Origin: Bacilli bacterium
GTDB lineage: Bacteria > Bacillota_I > Bacilli_A > RF39 > UBA660
DNA length: 64,000 nt
NCBI GenBank assembly: GCA_900768345.1
Contig: CAAGCO010000018.1
Span: 59,901-123,900 of the forward strand
Direction: 5' to 3'
Within the stretch, counting starts at the first letter, position 1. The number at the start of each line of letters is the position of its first letter. The translations under genes were made by a program, and so were the position numbers. This document shows, piece after piece, positions 26,490 to 35,406 of the stretch. Below the pieces are notes generated by a model. It made no database searches, was not told the origin of the DNA, and was given only the letters and a program-made list of their open reading frames with translations.

Positions 26490-27281
26490 TCACATAAATA
26501 TTAAAACAAATAATCCTATTAATAAGCAATAAATACTAAAGTATATTAGTTTACCATCACGAACCATATTTCTAAACCATTTAAGAGTAAAGAATGAAAC
26601 AATAAATGAAAATGTAAATCCTAAAAAGTATGGAAGAAATTCTATATCATTATTTATTAAATCTTTAATACCAAGTATAGTAGTACCAAAACTAATAGGT
26701 ATATAAAGCATAAAAGAGTAGTCAAATGATTCTTCTTTACTAAGTCCAGCAAAAAGTCCTGCAATAAGTGTACTACCGCTTCTACTAATACCTGGAAGTA
26801 ATGCAATGGTTTGAACTAAACCTATATATAAAGCATCACTAAATGTTAATTCTTTTCTTCTATTATCTTTATTTCTAACTAAATATAAAAAGATACTTGT
26901 TATTATAAAAGAAATACCAACTATAGTAAAACTCATACTAATAACACTTTCTATATAATCTTTAAATAAAAATCCTATTATCCCAGCGGGTAAACATCCA
27001 ACTAAAATATATAAAGAATATTTATAATTACTTTCATATCTAATATTTTTATCTTTTAAGTACAATATAAAGTCTTTTAAGAGGCTTATTAAACGTTTAC
27101 GAAAAATTAAACATACTGCAAGTAAACTACCAGCATTCACTATTATTTCAAAACTTAAATCATTAGAAATATTACTATTAAACAAATACTTAAAAATAAA
27201 AATATGTCCACTAGAAGACACAGGCAAAGGTTCAGTAAAACCCTGTATAATACCAAGAACAATATATTTAATTAATTTCAT
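26490..27281 (-). CDS. uppP: Undecaprenyl-diphosphatase (BacA/UppP)
   Basis: The enzyme dephosphorylates undecaprenyl pyrophosphate to recycle the lipid carrier of peptidoglycan synthesis. The 263-residue, multi-helix protein has both signature motifs: GFTEPLPVSSSGH near residue 15-27 and LLPGISRSGSTLIAG near 155-170, whose Ser/Arg residues form the active site. Length matches the family (about 265-275). It implies a real cell wall, in agreement with the carboxypeptidases and femAB. It is divergent from the small membrane gene at 27311. Confidence 0.95.
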   Translation of the reverse strand: MKLIKYIVLGIIQGFTEPLPVSSSGHIFIFKYLFNSNISNDLSFEIIVNAGSLLAVCLIFRKRLISLLKDFILYLKDKNIRYESNYKYSLYILVGCLPAGIIGFLFKDYIESVISMSFTIVGISFIITSIFLYLVRNKDNRRKELTFSDALYIGLVQTIALLPGISRSGSTLIAGLFAGLSKEESFDYSFMLYIPISFGTTILGIKDLINNDIEFLPYFLGFTFSFIVSFFTLKWFRNMVRDGKLIYFSIYCLLIGLFVLIFM

Positions 27282-27310
27282 ATTAAATAATATTTTAAAT
27301 ATACTTTAAT

Positions 27311-27529
27311 ATGATAAAAAAATTAATTTTAAGACTTATCGGAATACTTATAACATCATATGGTCTAATGTTTATAATAATATATTTAAATTTATTAAAA
27401 ATGGATTATACTTTTATAGAATATTTAATATATATACTAACACATGTTGAATGCTTAATAATATTTTTGGGAATAATATTAATAGCAATATCTCTAAGAA
27501 AGGAAAAAGACTATGAATTATATATATAA
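27311..27529 (+). CDS. Small two-helix membrane protein
   Basis: The 72-residue protein has two hydrophobic helices (about residues 5-27 and 36-62), a basic N-terminus and a charged C-terminus. No ribosome site is visible before ATG 27311, although the frame is open and the composition is protein-like. It overlaps the next gene by 17 bases, suggesting coupled translation. The function is unknown. Confidence 0.5.
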   Translation: MIKKLILRLIGILITSYGLMFIIIYLNLLKMDYTFIEYLIYILTHVECLIIFLGIILIAISLRKEKDYELYI

Positions 27530-28103
27530 TATAAAAGTAAATTTAAAAAATAATTTAATTAATTTTTATGAATGGGAATCAAATGATAAAATAACAACAC
27601 TAAAAAAAGCAAAAATATTTGTAATAAATAATTATGACTATAATAATATCCTAAAAATGAATATAAAAATAAGAAAAGAATTCTTAAAGAATATAGAACT
27701 TGATAATTTAACTTGCCTATTCACAAATGCTGTAGATATAGTATGTATTAAATTTAACATAGACGGTACTATATCAAAAATAAGTAAATTAGATCTAGAA
27801 GAAGAGAGAGAAATATTAGATGAAATAAATTATAAAGTTAAAACTAAGATTCTATATTCTAAAATTAATAAAGAAAATAATTATAAATTAACTACAAGAA
27901 GAGAAGAAAATATAAAAAATAAATTATTAGAATTTTTAATTTCTTCAAAAGATAATACTGAACTAATAGATTATTTATATTATGAATGGTCTGGTAAAAC
28001 ATCTTCTTCTAATAAATATGATGAATTATTGAGTTCTATCAAAGATGAATATTCAGATAAGCATAATAAGTTATTTAAGATAATTGAACTAATTAATTCT
28101 TAG
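27513..28103 (+). CDS. Hypothetical soluble protein
   Basis: The 196-residue Lys/Asn-rich protein has no signal peptide or membrane helix. Its N-terminal half looks beta-rich (YIYNIKVNLKNNLINFYEW) and its C-terminal half helical and charged. The start ATG 27513 follows AAGAAAGGAAAAAG inside the upstream gene, with a 17-base overlap. I do not recognise a family. Confidence 0.6.
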   Translation: MNYIYNIKVNLKNNLINFYEWESNDKITTLKKAKIFVINNYDYNNILKMNIKIRKEFLKNIELDNLTCLFTNAVDIVCIKFNIDGTISKISKLDLEEEREILDEINYKVKTKILYSKINKENNYKLTTRREENIKNKLLEFLISSKDNTELIDYLYYEWSGKTSSSNKYDELLSSIKDEYSDKHNKLFKIIELINS

Positions 28104-28146
28104 TATATTTTTATTATAATTGTTAAAAATATTACTAGGAGGATTT

Positions 28147-28692
28147 ATGAAAAAAGTATTAATAGCAGTATTATTTGCTTTAACTTTAACAGCATGTTCT
28201 ATGTCTAATACACCTAAAGCTAAAGTAGAAATCTATATGAATCAATTTAATAGTATAACTGAAAATGTTAGAAAAGATTTAGAAACAACAGTTGCAAGTG
28301 AAAATCTATCAGATGCAAATAAAGAAATATATAAAAAAGTATTAGAAAGACAATATGAAAATTTAAAATATTCTATCAAAGATGAACAAATTAATGGAGA
28401 TAACGCAACTGTTACAGTAAGTATAACAGTATATGATTTTTATAAATCTAATACTAACGCAGAAAAATATTATAATGAACATATAGATGAATTCACTACG
28501 TCAAATGGAACAACTATAGATATTGATAGTTATACAAAATATAGATTAGAAGAAATGCTAAAGATGAATGATACAGTAGACTATGAAATAAAAATACACT
28601 TAAATAAAGAAGATGACGAATGGATTATACAAAATCCTGATAGAGAAACACTAGAAAAAATACATGGACTTTATGACTATGAAAATGAATAA
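28147..28692 (+). CDS. Lipoprotein of unknown function
   Basis: The 181-residue protein has a clear lipoprotein signal: MKKVLIAVLFALTLTACS, with lipobox LTAC and Cys17 as the lipidated residue. The mature part is mixed alpha/beta, with a VTVSITVYDFYKS strand pair resembling cystatin/NTF2-like lipoprotein folds of Bacillota. AGGAGG before ATG 28147 fixes the start; the frame is open further upstream but without a signal. A terminator follows the stop. Confidence 0.75.
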   Translation: MKKVLIAVLFALTLTACSMSNTPKAKVEIYMNQFNSITENVRKDLETTVASENLSDANKEIYKKVLERQYENLKYSIKDEQINGDNATVTVSITVYDFYKSNTNAEKYYNEHIDEFTTSNGTTIDIDSYTKYRLEEMLKMNDTVDYEIKIHLNKEDDEWIIQNPDRETLEKIHGLYDYENE

Positions 28693-28717
28693 AAAGGTAA
28701 AACTTTTTATTTTTTTA
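28691..28717 (+). terminator. Rho-independent terminator
   Basis: Stem AAAAAG/CTTTTT with a six-base loop, followed by ATTTTTTT. It separates the lipoprotein from the NAD operon promoter. Confidence 0.7.
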
Positions 28718-28727
28718 TGAAAAAGAG

Positions 28728-28756
28728 TTGACAAATAAATTTGTTATTAATATAAT
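28728..28756 (+). promoter_or_regulatory. Promoter of the NAD salvage operon
   Basis: Fully consensus: TTGACA (28728-28733), 17-nt spacer, TATAAT (28751-28756). The -10 box sits in the centre of a perfect palindrome, so a bound repressor would block polymerase. Confidence 0.9.
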
Positions 28757-28767
28757 GTTAATAACAA
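28741..28767 (+). promoter_or_regulatory. NrtR-type operator 1
   Basis: TTGTTATTAA-TATAATG-TTAATAACAA is a perfect 10-bp inverted repeat with a 7-bp centre that contains the -10 box. A second copy lies 57 bp downstream. The repressor is inferred to be NrtR, encoded in the same operon (32721-33539). Confidence 0.75.
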
Positions 28768-28797
28768 GAGACAAAAAGTTCTCTTTTAAAATAATAA

Positions 28798-28824
28798 TTG
28801 TTATTAATAAAATGATAATAATAA
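28798..28824 (+). promoter_or_regulatory. NrtR-type operator 2
   Basis: TTGTTATTAA-TAAAATG-ATAATAATAA has the same left arm and the same 7-bp centre length as operator 1, with a weaker right arm. It lies between the transcription start and the pncA ribosome site. Confidence 0.6.
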
Positions 28825-28834
28825 AAGGAGGAAT

Positions 28835-29410
28835 ATGAAAAAAAGAGAAGAATTAAAGAAACTATTGATAGTAGTAGACATGGTAAATGGTTTTATCAAG
28901 GAAGGGAAAATGAGTGATAAAGATATTAATCACATCACACAAAGAATAAAAGCATTAGTAGAAAGTTATCTAAGTGAAGAAGAAGGAGTAGCATTCATAA
29001 AAGACACACATGATTATGATTCAGTTGAATTTAAAAAGTATCCACCTCATTGTATAAAAGGAACAACTGAAGCTGAATTAATTAGTGAATTATCACAATA
29101 TGAAAGTAGAGCACTAAGTTATGAAAAGAATTCAACAAGTACTATATTTGCTAAAAACTTTATGAGAGATATTGAAAGAATGAAATCATTAGAAGAAGTT
29201 GTAATAACAGGATGTTGTACAGATATATGCGTTATGAATTTAGCAATACCACTAGTTAATTACTTCGATGAACAAAATAAAGATGTAACTGTGAGAGTAC
29301 CTCAAAATGCAGTAGAAACATTTAATAGCGAAGTGCATGATAGAAGAGAATACAACAGTATGGCATTAAGATTAATGAAAAATCAAGGAATAGGAGTTGA
29401 AAATATATAA
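28835..29410 (+). CDS. pncA: Nicotinamidase
   Basis: The enzyme hydrolyses nicotinamide to nicotinate, the first step of NAD salvage. The 191-residue isochorismatase-fold protein has the active Asp in VVDMVNGF (near residue 13), metal-site text KDTHDYDS (near 54-61) and the catalytic Cys in TGCCTDICV (near 127-135). AAAGGAGG before ATG 28835 fixes the start. It is the first gene of the operon and shares one base with pncB (stop TAA, start ATG). Confidence 0.93.
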   Translation: MKKREELKKLLIVVDMVNGFIKEGKMSDKDINHITQRIKALVESYLSEEEGVAFIKDTHDYDSVEFKKYPPHCIKGTTEAELISELSQYESRALSYEKNSTSTIFAKNFMRDIERMKSLEEVVITGCCTDICVMNLAIPLVNYFDEQNKDVTVRVPQNAVETFNSEVHDRREYNSMALRLMKNQGIGVENI

Positions 29411-30867
29411 TGGAAAAATTAATTGATTTTTATGAACTTACAATGGAACATACAGATATCAGAAATAAAAAAGAAAATGAAGTTTGTTACTTCGATGTAT
29501 TCTTTAGAAAGAATTTAGATAATGGAGGATACAATGTAATATGTGGTCTTCATGAAATAATAGAATATATTAAAAATATAAAATTCACTGATGAAGATAT
29601 AGAATACTTAAGAAGCTTAAATAAGTTTGATGAAAAAACATTAGAGTATTTAAGAAACTTTAAGTTTACTGGTGATATTTATGCAGTACCAGATGGAACA
29701 ATAATGTTTCCAGGAGAACCTTGTATAACAGTAAGAGCTAATGCTTTAGAAGCTCAAATAATTGAAACTGATATTTTAAATAAATTTAATCACGGAAGTT
29801 TAATAGCAACAAAAGCAAGAAGAATTACTAACGCAGCTAAAGATAAAGGAGTAATGGAATTCGGAGCAAGAAGAGCTCAAGGAAGTGATGCAGCTATCGT
29901 AGGAGCAAAAGACGCATACATAAGTGGATGCATTGGCACATCTTGTTATGAAACTGGAAAAAGATATGGAGTTCCACTACTAGGTACAATGGCACATTCT
30001 CACATAATGAAATATGATAGTGAATATGATGCTTTTCTAGCATATGCAAAATGCTTTCCAAATGATTCAGTATTTCTAGTAGACACAATAGACACACTAA
30101 AAAGTGGAGTACCAAATGCTATAAAAGTAGCAAAAGATTATTTAATACCAAATGGTTACACACTAAAAGGAATAAGACTTGATAGTGGAGATCTTTCATA
30201 CTTATCAAAAGAAGCAAGAAAGATGCTTGATGATGCAGGACTTACAGATACTAAAATATGTGTTTCAAATTCTCTAGATGAATACACAATTAATTCACTA
30301 TTACAACAAGGTTCACCAATTGATTCTTTCGGAGTAGGTGAAAACTTAATCACATCAAAAAGTTCGCCAGTATTTGGAGGAGTATATAAGTTATCAGCAA
30401 TTGAGAAAGAAGACAGGATAGAACCAAAAATAAAAATAAGTGATAACGTTGGTAAAATAACAAATCCAGGATTTAAAAAAGTTATAAGATTCTATGATAA
30501 AAATAGTGGTTATGCAGTAGCTGATGTAATCGCACTTAAAGATGAAGAAATAAGTGATGATGGGTACACAATTATTAATGAACATAATGATTATCAAAGA
30601 CATACTATTAAAAACTATGTAAAAAAAGAATTACAAGTTCCTATATTTATAAATGGAGAACTAGTGTATGAAGAACCAACTCTTGAAGAAACAAGAAACT
30701 ATGCAAGTGAACAAATAAAAACAATATATCCAGAATCACAAAGATTATATAATCCACATACACATCATGTAGGATTATCAAAAGAATTATTATCATTAAA
30801 AAGAAAAATGATAATGGATGCAAGAAGTTTAAGTCAAGATGAAGAATTAAAAAGAGTATTAAAGTAG
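29410..30867 (+). CDS. pncB: Nicotinate phosphoribosyltransferase
   Basis: The enzyme joins nicotinate to PRPP with ATP, making nicotinate mononucleotide from the product of pncA. The 485-residue protein has the family text DFYELTMEHT at the N-terminus, FGARRAQGSDAA (near 157-168, with the conserved FGxRR), GTMAHSHIM and the phosphate-binding GIRLDSGDL (near 256-264). Length and order match the long Gram-positive PncB type. nadE follows nine bases after its stop. Confidence 0.95.
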   Translation: MEKLIDFYELTMEHTDIRNKKENEVCYFDVFFRKNLDNGGYNVICGLHEIIEYIKNIKFTDEDIEYLRSLNKFDEKTLEYLRNFKFTGDIYAVPDGTIMFPGEPCITVRANALEAQIIETDILNKFNHGSLIATKARRITNAAKDKGVMEFGARRAQGSDAAIVGAKDAYISGCIGTSCYETGKRYGVPLLGTMAHSHIMKYDSEYDAFLAYAKCFPNDSVFLVDTIDTLKSGVPNAIKVAKDYLIPNGYTLKGIRLDSGDLSYLSKEARKMLDDAGLTDTKICVSNSLDEYTINSLLQQGSPIDSFGVGENLITSKSSPVFGGVYKLSAIEKEDRIEPKIKISDNVGKITNPGFKKVIRFYDKNSGYAVADVIALKDEEISDDGYTIINEHNDYQRHTIKNYVKKELQVPIFINGELVYEEPTLEETRNYASEQIKTIYPESQRLYNPHTHHVGLSKELLSLKRKMIMDARSLSQDEELKRVLK

Positions 30868-30876
30868 GAGGAAAAT

Positions 30877-31644
30877 ATGAGATTTAATGCTAAAAAAGAA
30901 ACAGAAAAAATAATTGAATTTATAAGAGAATATTACAAAAAATATAATTTAAAAGGTGTAGTATTAGGAATAAGTGGAGGAAAAGATTCAGGAGTAGTAG
31001 CCGCTATATTCTCAAAAGCACTAGGAAGCGAAAATGTAGTTGGTATAACTCTTCCATGTCATTCTAAAAGTACAGATGCAACTGATGCTAAATTAGTAAG
31101 TGATAAATATGGATTTGAACTAATAAATATAGATTTAACAAGTACGTTCGATACCTTTAAAAATGAAATATCTTTGTTAGGTAACTTTAATGAAAGTGAA
31201 TTATTAAATAGTGATATAAATATCAAGCCAAGACTTAGAATGAGTGCCTGTTATTACATCGCAGCATTATATTCAGAACTTAAACACGGAACATATTTAG
31301 TAGCTGGAACTTCAAATAAATGTGAACTTTATGTAGGCTATTTTACTAAAGGCGGAGATTCAACTTATGATATCGGAGTACTAAATAACTATACAGTTGA
31401 TGAAGTAATCGAAATTGGAAAGTATTTAGAAGTACCAGAACAAGTACTATTCAAAAGTCCAAGTGATGGATTAAGCGGTAAAACTGATGAAGATAAGTTA
31501 GGTGTTAAATACAAAGATATCGCATCAGTTATAGAAGGCAAAGAAGTATCAAAAGAAATAAAAAGTAAAGTTGACAAACTACATACAAATAATTTACACA
31601 AGTTTAACATACCAGTGTATGAAAGAAAATTAATAGATTTATGA
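30877..31644 (+). CDS. nadE: NH3-dependent NAD synthetase
   Basis: The enzyme amidates nicotinate adenine dinucleotide to NAD using ATP and ammonia. The 255-residue protein has the ATP-pyrophosphatase loop LGISGGKDSGVVAA near residue 28-41 and lacks a glutaminase domain, so free ammonia is the expected donor. GTSNKCELYVGYFTKGGD matches the substrate-binding loop. GGAGG precedes ATG 30877. It ends in TGA, which overlaps the start of nadD (ATGA). Confidence 0.95.
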   Translation: MRFNAKKETEKIIEFIREYYKKYNLKGVVLGISGGKDSGVVAAIFSKALGSENVVGITLPCHSKSTDATDAKLVSDKYGFELINIDLTSTFDTFKNEISLLGNFNESELLNSDINIKPRLRMSACYYIAALYSELKHGTYLVAGTSNKCELYVGYFTKGGDSTYDIGVLNNYTVDEVIEIGKYLEVPEQVLFKSPSDGLSGKTDEDKLGVKYKDIASVIEGKEVSKEIKSKVDKLHTNNLHKFNIPVYERKLIDL

Positions 31645-32204
31645 AAATAGGAGTATATGTAGGCAGTTTTAATCCGGTTCATAAAGGACATATAAAAGTA
31701 GTTAAGAAAGTACTAAAAGAATATGTTGATAAAGTGTTAATAGTTCCAACACTAAGTTACTGGGATAAAAATAATCTTATAAGTATCACTGATAGAATTA
31801 ACATGTTAAAGTTATATGAAACTAAAAATATATTAATAGATACAAAAAATAATAAATGCAAATTTACTTATCAAGTATTAAGAAATATCAAACAAGAATA
31901 TAAAGATTCTAAAATATACTTAATAATTGGAGACGATTTACTTGAATATTTTGATAAATGGAAAAATGTTGATGAAATACTAAATAATTATAATTTAATA
32001 GTTATAATGAGAAACAATATTGATGAGTCAATCTATCAAAAATATAAAAATTATAATTTAATAGTTACAAACAAAATATCAGAAAATGAAATATCATCAA
32101 CAATCGTAAGAAGTATGGTATCAAACAATAATGATAAGGTATTAAAGTATATCGATCCTAAAGTATATGATTATATTAAAAGAAATAATTTATATGTTAG
32201 TTAA
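31641..32204 (+). CDS. nadD: Nicotinate-nucleotide adenylyltransferase
   Basis: The enzyme adenylates nicotinate mononucleotide. The 187-residue nucleotidyltransferase has GSFNPVHKGH (near residue 8-17) with the T/HxGH motif and the C-terminal EISSTIVRSM (near 152-161), equivalent to ISSTxIR. The length is slightly below the usual 190-215. Its four-base overlap with nadE shows tight coupling. Confidence 0.93.
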   Translation: MKIGVYVGSFNPVHKGHIKVVKKVLKEYVDKVLIVPTLSYWDKNNLISITDRINMLKLYETKNILIDTKNNKCKFTYQVLRNIKQEYKDSKIYLIIGDDLLEYFDKWKNVDEILNNYNLIVIMRNNIDESIYQKYKNYNLIVTNKISENEISSTIVRSMVSNNNDKVLKYIDPKVYDYIKRNNLYVS

Positions 32205-32212
32205 TAATGTGT

Positions 32213-32218
32213 TATAAT
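32213..32218 (+). promoter_or_regulatory. Possible internal promoter -10 box before pncC
   Basis: TATAAT preceded by TGTG, about 18 bases before the AGAGGT ribosome site of the CinA-like gene. No convincing -35 is seen. Confidence 0.4.
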
Positions 32219-32240
32219 CAATTTATATAAAAGAGGTATT

Positions 32241-32711
32241 ATGAAAGAAAAAGAAGTCGTAAAAAAATTAATAGATAAAAAAGAAACAATCGCATCAATG
32301 GAAAGCTGCACTGGTGGATATTTCGCAAGTACAATTACATGTGTAGATGGATCAAGTGAAGTCTTAAAGTTTTCAGCGGTGACTTATTCAAATGAATATA
32401 AAATTAAAATGGGAGTAGATGCTAAAGTAATTGATAAGTATTCAGTTTATAGTATTCAAACTGCTCATGAAATGAGTGAAAAAATAAGTGAGTTTGCGAA
32501 AAGTACTTATGGAGTAGGTATAACTGGAAAAATAAATAGAGTTGATGAAAATAATTTAAGTGGTAACGATAATGAAGTATTTGTAAGCATTTTTAATAGT
32601 AAAAACAACACACATGTTGATATGAAGATAACAGTTCCAAACAAACCACGTAAAGAAGTAAAAGAATTAATCGTAAATGACATACTAGATAAATTAATTG
32701 AAATTTTATAA
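32241..32711 (+). CDS. pncC: CinA C-terminal-type nicotinamide-nucleotide amidase
   Basis: The 156-residue stand-alone CinA C-terminal domain has MESCTGGYFASTIT near residue 18-31, containing the catalytic Ser and Thr. It also has FSAVTYSNEYKIKMGV and the GVGITGKI loop. Such proteins deamidate nicotinamide mononucleotide, which the cell makes when NAD is consumed, to nicotinate mononucleotide. That activity fits the surrounding operon, since the product feeds nadD. There is no N-terminal pyrophosphatase domain, so this is not full CinA. Confidence 0.88.
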   Translation: MKEKEVVKKLIDKKETIASMESCTGGYFASTITCVDGSSEVLKFSAVTYSNEYKIKMGVDAKVIDKYSVYSIQTAHEMSEKISEFAKSTYGVGITGKINRVDENNLSGNDNEVFVSIFNSKNNTHVDMKITVPNKPRKEVKELIVNDILDKLIEIL

Positions 32712-32720
32712 GGAGAAAAT

Positions 32721-33539
32721 ATGGAATACAAAAGTGAAGAAGAATTTTTAAAAAACTATGACGTTAATCAATATGAACGTCCATCTGTTACAAGTGATGT
32801 ATTATTATTAAGCGTATCAAATGGAGTACAAAATAATTATAGAAAACTTAAAGAAAAATTTTATAGTGTATTACTTGTCAAAAGAAAAGAATATCCATTT
32901 AAAGATAAATGGTGTTTACCTGGAGGATTTGTAAAAAATACAGAAACAACAGAGGAATCAGCAAGAAGAGTTTTGGCAAGTGAAACAAACTTACACAATA
33001 TATTTATGGAACAACTATACACTTTTGATAGTGTTAATAGAGATCCAAGAACAAGAGTATTAAGTGTTTCTTACATCGCACTAGTAGATAGAAATAAACT
33101 AAATGATTCACTATATGAAAATGCATCATGGTTTAATATCAGTTATATAGAAGATGAAAAAGAATTTAATGTTACACTTGATAATGGAAATGAAACATTA
33201 AATTTTATAGTTAGTAAAACACTTAAAGAAAGCACAACAGATAGATATAAATTTGATATAGTAAAAAATGATTCAATAGCATTTGATCATCCACTTGTAA
33301 TAGTAAGTGGTATCGAAAGGTTAAAAAATAAAATAATGTACACAGATATAGTATTTAATATGATGAGTGAATATTTCACACTTGGTGAACTTCAACAAGT
33401 ATACGAAGTAATACTTAACAAGAAATTATTAGATCCAGCATTTAGAAGAATAATTGCTAATAAGGTAGAAAAAACTGATAAGATTAAAACTGGAGAAGGC
33501 CATAGACCAAGTGTACTATTTAAATATAAAGGTAAATAA
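32721..33539 (+). CDS. nrtR: NrtR-type Nudix-related transcriptional regulator of NAD metabolism
   Basis: The 272-residue protein combines an N-terminal Nudix fold (about 20-160, LPGGFVKNTETTEESARRVL) with a C-terminal winged helix (about 200-272, including LQQVYEVILNKKL and DPAFRRII). The Nudix box is degenerate: the REUxEE catalytic core reads RRVLASE, so hydrolysis is unlikely and ligand sensing (ADP-ribose or NAD-related) is expected, as known for NrtR. It is encoded within the NAD operon, whose promoter carries two matching palindromes, so autoregulation is inferred. Confidence 0.88.
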   Translation: MEYKSEEEFLKNYDVNQYERPSVTSDVLLLSVSNGVQNNYRKLKEKFYSVLLVKRKEYPFKDKWCLPGGFVKNTETTEESARRVLASETNLHNIFMEQLYTFDSVNRDPRTRVLSVSYIALVDRNKLNDSLYENASWFNISYIEDEKEFNVTLDNGNETLNFIVSKTLKESTTDRYKFDIVKNDSIAFDHPLVIVSGIERLKNKIMYTDIVFNMMSEYFTLGELQQVYEVILNKKLLDPAFRRIIANKVEKTDKIKTGEGHRPSVLFKYKGK

Positions 33540-34337
33540 ATGAGAAAAATAAATAGAGTAAAAATATTTGCAAATGAAAATGAAACGTCATATAAAATTA
33601 AGTTAAAACTTATAGAAGAATTAGAAAAATATAATTTTGAAATAGTAGAAGAAAATTATGATTTAGCTATTGCTATAGGTGGAGATGGGTCATTCTTAAG
33701 AATGGTTAACAATACTAATTTCAATAGTGACATCTATTATGTTGGAATAAATACTGGTACACTCGGTTTCTTACAAGAAATAAAACCAGATAATCTTGAA
33801 TATTTCGTTTCTTCATTAAATGACAATGATTTTAAAGTTGATAATATTGGTACACTCGAAATAAAAATAACAACAGATGATTCAGTTTCAAGACATTTTT
33901 CACTAAATGAAATAGTTATTAGGCAAATGGAACTAAATGCATTAACTATGGAGATATATGTTGATGGATACTTTTTAGAAATATTCGCAGGAGATGGTAT
34001 TTTAGTTTCAACATCAGTAGGAAGTAGCGCATACAACACAAGTTTTCATGGAGCACTTATTTATAACACACTACATACTCTACAAATAACACCAATCGCG
34101 CCATTAAATACAAAAGTATATAGAAATTTATTAACACCAATAGTACTTCCAGAAAAAAAACATATATTAATAAAACCAATAAAGAGAGATTTAATCATAA
34201 CATTTGACGGAACAAATAAAAGATATGAAAACGTAAAGAAAATTGAATGTTTCGTTAAAAATAAAAAAATAAAATTTCTTAGAATGAAAGCCTATAATTT
34301 TATAAATATTGTAAATGAAAAATTTTTAAAAGATTAA
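33540..34337 (+). CDS. nadK: NAD kinase
   Basis: The enzyme phosphorylates NAD to NADP, the last step of the operon's pathway. The 265-residue protein has AIGGDGSFLRMV (near residue 45-56, GGDG motif), INTGTLGFLQE and the downstream FAGDGILVSTSVGSSAYN segment with its conserved D and S. The start codon directly abuts the nrtR stop (33537-33539). Length matches Bacillus-type NadK. Confidence 0.95.
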   Translation: MRKINRVKIFANENETSYKIKLKLIEELEKYNFEIVEENYDLAIAIGGDGSFLRMVNNTNFNSDIYYVGINTGTLGFLQEIKPDNLEYFVSSLNDNDFKVDNIGTLEIKITTDDSVSRHFSLNEIVIRQMELNALTMEIYVDGYFLEIFAGDGILVSTSVGSSAYNTSFHGALIYNTLHTLQITPIAPLNTKVYRNLLTPIVLPEKKHILIKPIKRDLIITFDGTNKRYENVKKIECFVKNKKIKFLRMKAYNFINIVNEKFLKD

Positions 34338-34367
34338 TATTTTGTAATAATGAACATAAGATTTAAT

Positions 34368-35375
34368 ATGAAAAAAATATTCCTAGTATTAATCTTTTTA
34401 TTATACATAAATGTAAACGCATCAATAGTGGTAATGGATGCCGACTCTGGTAGAATATTTTATAGTAAAAATAAAAGTGAAAGAAAACTAATCGCATCAA
34501 CTACAAAAATTATGACAACTATAATTGCACTTGAAAATGCAAAGTTAACTGATAAGTTAAAAGTTGGAGAAGAAATTAGAACAGTAAATGGTTCAATGAT
34601 ATATGTTAAAGAAAATGAATCTTTTACTTTAAATGATCTACTTCATGGCTTAATGCTTCAAAGTGGAAATGATGCAGCTATGATAATTGCTTCAAAAACA
34701 ATGCCATATGATAATTTTATAGCAAACATGAATCTTAAAGCTCATAAACTAGGAATGGATAATACTACTTTTGAAAATCCTCATGGACTAAATGATGATA
34801 CAAAAAATTATTCAACTGCAGAAGACATGTCTAAATTAATGAGATATGCAATAAAAAATAAAGAGTTTTTAAAAATCACAAGTACAAAAAAATATAAAGT
34901 TAATAATTATATTTGGTATAACAAAAATAAATTACTTAGTGAATATAAGTATTTAATAAGTGGTAAAATCGGATACACAAAAGCAAGTGGCCAAGTATTC
35001 GTTTCAGCCGCAAAGAAAGGCAATAAAACTTTAATAATAACTTCGATAGATGAGCCTGACAAATTTAACTTACATAAAAATTTATATGAAAAATATTTTG
35101 ATAATTATGAAAGATATAAAGTGTTAGATAAAAATACATTTTCAATCAAAGTAAAAAATAAAAATTATGACCATTACTACATAAAAAATGATTTTAATAT
35201 GTTACTCACAAAAAACGAAACAAAAAAATTAAAAATCAAAGTAAAGCTAGGCAAAAATAAAAACTATGTAAATATTTATTTAGATGACACTCTAATTCAT
35301 AGTGAAAAATTATATATTTTAAAATATCAAAGTAGATTAAAGAAGTTAAAAGACTTATTGTTATTTTGGAAATAA
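34368..35375 (+). CDS. Serine-type D-Ala-D-Ala carboxypeptidase (S11, DacF-like), copy 1
   Basis: This exported peptidoglycan enzyme trims the terminal D-Ala of stem peptides. From ATG 34368 (335 residues) there is a signal peptide (MKKIFLVLIFLLYINVNA). The S-x-x-K motif is ASTTKIM (near residue 47-51), the SGN motif is LQSGNDAA, and the third motif is GKIGYT in place of KTG. A short C-terminal beta region and a basic amphipathic end follow, typical of membrane-associated S11 enzymes. The in-frame ATG 34350 adds six residues; neither start has a clear ribosome site. A second copy lies at 45278. Confidence 0.88.
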   Translation: MKKIFLVLIFLLYINVNASIVVMDADSGRIFYSKNKSERKLIASTTKIMTTIIALENAKLTDKLKVGEEIRTVNGSMIYVKENESFTLNDLLHGLMLQSGNDAAMIIASKTMPYDNFIANMNLKAHKLGMDNTTFENPHGLNDDTKNYSTAEDMSKLMRYAIKNKEFLKITSTKKYKVNNYIWYNKNKLLSEYKYLISGKIGYTKASGQVFVSAAKKGNKTLIITSIDEPDKFNLHKNLYEKYFDNYERYKVLDKNTFSIKVKNKNYDHYYIKNDFNMLLTKNETKKLKIKVKLGKNKNYVNIYLDDTLIHSEKLYILKYQSRLKKLKDLLLFWK

Positions 35376-35406
35376 TAATGTATAATCTCTAGTTGAGGTG
35401 TCAAGT

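Noticed and set aside
28765..28790. Small AAGAG/CTCTT hairpin in the NAD operon leader as a riboswitch terminator
   Set aside because: The stem is only five base pairs and the T run is short and followed by As; the palindromic operators explain control better.
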